Below the pieces are notes generated by a model. The model made no database searches and was not told where the DNA came from. It saw only the letters and a program-made list of their open reading frames with translations. A DNA stretch of 10,152 bases from JAAYJS01 sp964346185 (GTDB lineage Bacteria > Bacillota > Clostridia > Eubacteriales > Eubacteriaceae): assembly GCA_964346185.1 (NCBI GenBank), contig CAYFTR010000040.1, forward strand, positions 1 to 10,152, given 5' to 3'. Within the stretch, counting starts at the first letter, position 1; the number at the start of each line of letters is the position of its first letter. Both the position numbers and the translations under genes were made by a program. Positions 8,165 through 10,152 of the stretch are shown piece after piece.

Positions 8165-9115
8165 ATGAGTAAAAATGTTAATCTGAAAAAGACCGATTTA
8201 AAAGAATTGCCTAGAATTGCCGACAGGGTAAGCTTTTTATATATTGAGCATGCAAAAATAAATAGGCAGGATACATCCATCACCGTACTCGATTATAAAG
8301 GGACTGTAAAAATTCCTGCAGCTATGGTTGGTGTATTGCTCCTGGGTCCGGGTACGGATATCAGCCATAGAGCCGTTGAACTCATCGGGGATACAGGGAC
8401 AGCAATGGTATGGGTAGGAGAAAGAGGCGTTAGGCACTATGCCCACGGAAGAGCTTTAACTCATTCAAACCGATTTTTGGAAAAGCAGGCTAAACTTGTA
8501 TCTAATACCCGATTACGGTTAAAAGTCGCCAGAAAAATGTATCAGATGAGGTTTCCGGGCGAAGATGTGTCAACGCTAACCATGCAACAATTAAGAGGGC
8601 GTGAAGGTGCACGAATTCGTAAGGTTTACAGGGAACATGCCAAATTAAGAGGAGTTGAATGGACGGGAAGGGAATATGATCCCGACGATTTTGAAAGCGG
8701 TTCACCGATCAATAAAGCTCTTTCCGCTGCAAATGTCGCCCTTTACGGATTGGTTTACAGCATCATTTGTGCTTTAGGAATTTCGCCGGGGCTGGGTTTT
8801 ATCCATACAGGGCATGATTTATCATTTGTATACGATATTGCAGACCTATATAAGGCTGAAATAACCATACCCGTTGCCTTTGAAATAGCTGCCGAAACTG
8901 AGGATGAAGAAGATATAGGGAGAAAAGCAAGGCTTTGCATTCGGGATGTCTTGGTAGACGGAAAGCTAATCAGGCAAATCGTCCAAGACCTGCAACATCT
9001 GCTGGAAATAGAAGAAACTGACCGAATGGATGTCGATACACTGAATTTATGGGATGATAAAGAAAAGTTAACGGCCTACGGGGTGAATTACGGGGAGAGT
9101 AAAAAATGCCGATAA
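8165..9115 (+). CDS. cas1e: Cas1e spacer integrase
   Basis: Cas1 is the integrase of the Cas1-Cas2 adaptation complex and joins prespacer ends to the leader-repeat junctions. The metal-binding residues are visible: E147 (in RGREGARIRKVY), H214 (GFIHTGHD) and D224/D227 (FVYDIADLYK). All are shifted by exactly six from E. coli Cas1 E141, H208 and D218/D221, so the enzyme looks catalytically intact. At 316 residues it is the size of E. coli Cas1e (305). There is no clear Shine-Dalgarno before the ATG. It starts four nt after the cas6e stop and is probably translated by re-initiation, which could keep adaptation proteins scarcer than Cascade. Its end overlaps cas2 by 10 nt. Confidence 0.97.
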   Translation: MSKNVNLKKTDLKELPRIADRVSFLYIEHAKINRQDTSITVLDYKGTVKIPAAMVGVLLLGPGTDISHRAVELIGDTGTAMVWVGERGVRHYAHGRALTHSNRFLEKQAKLVSNTRLRLKVARKMYQMRFPGEDVSTLTMQQLRGREGARIRKVYREHAKLRGVEWTGREYDPDDFESGSPINKALSAANVALYGLVYSIICALGISPGLGFIHTGHDLSFVYDIADLYKAEITIPVAFEIAAETEDEEDIGRKARLCIRDVLVDGKLIRQIVQDLQHLLEIEETDRMDVDTLNLWDDKEKLTAYGVNYGESKKCR

Positions 9116-9996
9116 CTGTAATTACCGTGACAAATGCACCTCCTTCATTAAGAGGCGATCTAACTAGGTGGATGCAGGAAATAGCAACAGGCGTATATGT
9201 TGGAAATTTCAACAGTCGTATAAGGGAAGAACTTTGGAAAAGAGTTGTTGACAGGATTGGAAACGGTCAGGCAACCATAACCTATGCACATCAAAACGAA
9301 ATAGGCTATAATTTTGAAACTAAAAACACCGAGAGTATCGTTATAGATTATGACGGGGTTCCTTTAGTTTTAATTCCGAATAAAAATCAAATAAAGGAAA
9401 AAAACAATACTGGATACAGTAAGGCAGCTAAATTTCATAAAAGCAAAGTTTTCTCCGGCGTTAAGCCCCAAAAAAAGAGGACTTATGTTATTCTAGATAT
9501 AGAGACTGACGGTTTAGATGTACAAAAAAATAATATTATCGAAATCGCAGCCGTTAAAATCTCATATGATAAGGTGAAAAAATTCCATAGTTTTATAACA
9601 TACAAGAGCAAATTGCCGGAAGACATTATAAAGTTGACGGGTATTAACGAGCGTATGCTGCAACAAGAAGGAAGACCCATTGAAGACGTTTTAAAAGAAC
9701 TTGTAGAATTTATCGGTTCTTATGAAATAGCGGGCTATGGGTTAAATTTTGATATACGCTTTTTAAACAAGGCATTAAAAAAAGCAAGTCTACCAATTAT
9801 CAGAAATAAATCTTGTGATTTGATAAATCTTGTTAAGAAAGAAAAGAAATTTTTAGACAATTATAAGCTTAAAACTGTATTAAAAGCCTATGGAATTGAG
9901 GGAGAGGTGCCACACAGAGCACTTGAAGATGCAGAGCTTATAACTAAGCTTTCATTCAAAGTGAAAGGATTTATCAATAAGCTGGAAAATAAATAG
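9106..9996 (+). CDS. cas2e: Cas2e fused to a DnaQ-like DEDDh 3'-5' exonuclease
   Basis: Residues 1-94 are a type I-E Cas2 (NAPPSLRGDLTRWMQEI, then GVYVGNFNSRIRE), the dimeric scaffold between two Cas1 dimers. A basic, Lys-rich linker (about 95-125) leads to a complete DEDDh exonuclease domain (126-290): D131 and E133 in LDIETDG, D216 in GLNFDIRF, H270 and D275 in HRALEDAE. All five catalytic residues are present. Such fusions are known in a subset of I-E systems including S. thermophilus, where the DnaQ-like domain was reported to trim prespacer 3' ends for integration. Here that role is inferred by homology. Cas2 position 9, an acidic residue in E. coli, is Thr. The ATG at 9106 has GGGGAG (9092-9097) upstream and overlaps cas1. 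The single reading frame shows a genuine fusion. Confidence 0.97.
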   Translation: MPITVITVTNAPPSLRGDLTRWMQEIATGVYVGNFNSRIREELWKRVVDRIGNGQATITYAHQNEIGYNFETKNTESIVIDYDGVPLVLIPNKNQIKEKNNTGYSKAAKFHKSKVFSGVKPQKKRTYVILDIETDGLDVQKNNIIEIAAVKISYDKVKKFHSFITYKSKLPEDIIKLTGINERMLQQEGRPIEDVLKELVEFIGSYEIAGYGLNFDIRFLNKALKKASLPIIRNKSCDLINLVKKEKKFLDNYKLKTVLKAYGIEGEVPHRALEDAELITKLSFKVKGFINKLENK

Positions 9997-10002
9997 CTAT
10001 TT
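9991..10002. promoter_or_regulatory. Perfect 12-bp palindrome over the cas2 stop codon
   Basis: AAATAGCTATTT reads the same on both strands and includes the TAG stop of cas2. It ends 17 bases before the first CRISPR repeat. It could be part of the leader recognised by Cas1-Cas2 or a host factor, or a binding site for a dimeric regulator. AT-rich palindromes also arise by chance. There is no loop and no following T-run, so it is not a standard terminator. Confidence 0.3.
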
Positions 10003-10019
10003 TAAAGGGATCCGTTACT
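9997..10019 (+). promoter_or_regulatory. Very short intergenic leader of the CRISPR array
   Basis: Only 23 bases separate the cas2 stop from repeat 1. The repeat orientation places the leader end of the array here. The stretch contains TTTAAA (10001-10006) and GGATCC (10008-10013), both palindromic. Because I-E leaders are normally longer, functional leader elements and any array promoter probably extend into the 3' coding end of cas2. No convincing separate promoter was seen. Alternatively the array is read through from the cas operon. Confidence 0.55.
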
Positions 10020-10047
10020 GTTTTTCCCGCACCCGCGGGGGTGATCC

Positions 10048-10080
10048 TCAAGAAATAGCGCATGAAACCCGTTTATATTT
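10048..10080 (+). other. CRISPR spacer 1 (33 nt)
   Basis: This is the leader-proximal spacer, which is usually the most recent acquisition. It is open in plus frame 2 (QEIAHETRLY) and in one minus-strand frame (NINGFHALFL), so it could come from coding DNA of either orientation. No copy of it was seen elsewhere in the window by eye. Confidence 0.9.
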
Positions 10081-10108
10081 GTTTTTCCCGCACCCGCGGG
10101 GGTGATCC

Positions 10109-10142
10109 ACGCTGCTCCAGCTCTTTAAGCTGTTCTGTGTTA
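10109..10142 (+). other. CRISPR spacer 2 (34 nt)
   Basis: This spacer is one base longer than spacer 1. It contains a perfect inverted repeat CAGCT-CTTTA-AGCTG (10118-10132). Its reverse complement reads NTEQLKELEQR in one frame, a coiled-coil-like heptad pattern, so the protospacer probably lies in a gene for a coiled-coil protein. It is less AT-rich than the surrounding cas genes. No copy was seen elsewhere in the window by eye. Confidence 0.9.
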
Positions 10143-10152
10143 GTTTTTCCCG

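Larger units (their letters stand above)
10020..10152 (+). CRISPR. CRISPR array, type I-E, truncated by the window end
   Basis: Two identical 28-nt repeats lie at 10020-10047 and 10081-10108, and the first ten bases of a third at 10143-10152. They begin GTTTTTCCCGC and end GTGATCC. The core CCCGC-ACCC-GCGGG (10026-10039 in repeat 1) forms a five-pair hairpin with a four-base loop, extendable by one U-G pair. Cas6e cleavage after the hairpin would leave a seven-base 5' handle (GUGAUCC). With a 33-nt spacer this gives a 61-nt crRNA, as I recall for S. thermophilus I-E. The repeat seems to differ from S. thermophilus CRISPR4 at one loop base (position 14). The sequence and the handle position indicate left-to-right transcription. 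The array length is unknown. Confidence 0.98.

Noticed and set aside
9972..9984. IHF-like sequence TATCAA-N4-CTG near the array
   Set aside because: It misses one consensus base, lies further from repeat 1 than the E. coli IHF site, and the probable Bacillota host would generally lack IHF.
10007..10013. GGGATCC before repeat 1 as a remnant of the repeat end (GTGATCC)
   Set aside because: Only a few bases match, the spacing does not fit the repeat-spacer period, and no hairpin precedes it.
1..10152. A previously undescribed defence system, anti-CRISPR gene or mobile element in the window
   Set aside because: All substantial plus-strand genes are standard type I-E components. No transposase, terminal inverted repeats, toxin-antitoxin pair or extra gene is visible between them.

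Overview
This window is almost entirely one complete type I-E CRISPR-Cas locus on the + strand. The order is cas3 - casA(cse1) - casB(cse2) - cas7e - cas5e - cas6e - cas1e - cas2e/DEDDh, followed by the start of a CRISPR array that runs off the right edge. Every family call rests on recognisable sequence motifs: the HD and SF2 helicase motifs of Cas3, the Cas7/Cas5/Cas6e signatures, the E/H/D triad of Cas1, and Cas2 joined to a DnaQ-like exonuclease. The sequence is AT-rich, strong AGGAGG-type ribosome sites precede several genes, GTG starts occur, and the repeat is nearly the one I recall from Streptococcus thermophilus CRISPR4. Together these suggest a low-GC Gram-positive (Bacillota) host. 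That assignment is an inference, and no gene here fixes the genus.

Layout. Positions 1-665 hold no gene I can defend. They carry a candidate promoter near 547-574 and a possible decayed reading frame at 250-543. Cas3 (666-3436) is broken on paper by ten Ns at 1866-1875. The bases on either side are the same 7-mer (CAATGAG), and collapsing the duplicate restores one uninterrupted 917-residue Cas3, so the apparent frameshift is most likely an assembly artefact. From cas3 to cas2 the genes overlap by 10-20 nt or are separated by at most 9 nt, which indicates one translationally coupled operon. The array begins only 23 nt after the cas2 stop. It has 28-nt repeats with spacers of 33 and 34 nt, and a third repeat is cut by the window end.

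How it works together. This follows established type I-E knowledge. Cas6e cuts the array transcript at the repeat hairpin. The crRNA is assembled with Cse1, Cse2, Cas7, Cas5 and Cas6e into Cascade, and Cse1 reads the PAM and recruits Cas3 to unwind and degrade the target. Cas1-Cas2 inserts new spacers, and here the DEDDh exonuclease fused to Cas2 probably trims prespacer ends. The system belongs to a known subtype variant and is not a new class. The points worth a second look are the collapsible gap in cas3, the Cas2-DEDDh fusion with a replaced residue at the classical Cas2 acidic position, the near absence of an intergenic leader with a 12-bp perfect palindrome over the cas2 stop, and the unexplained upstream region.
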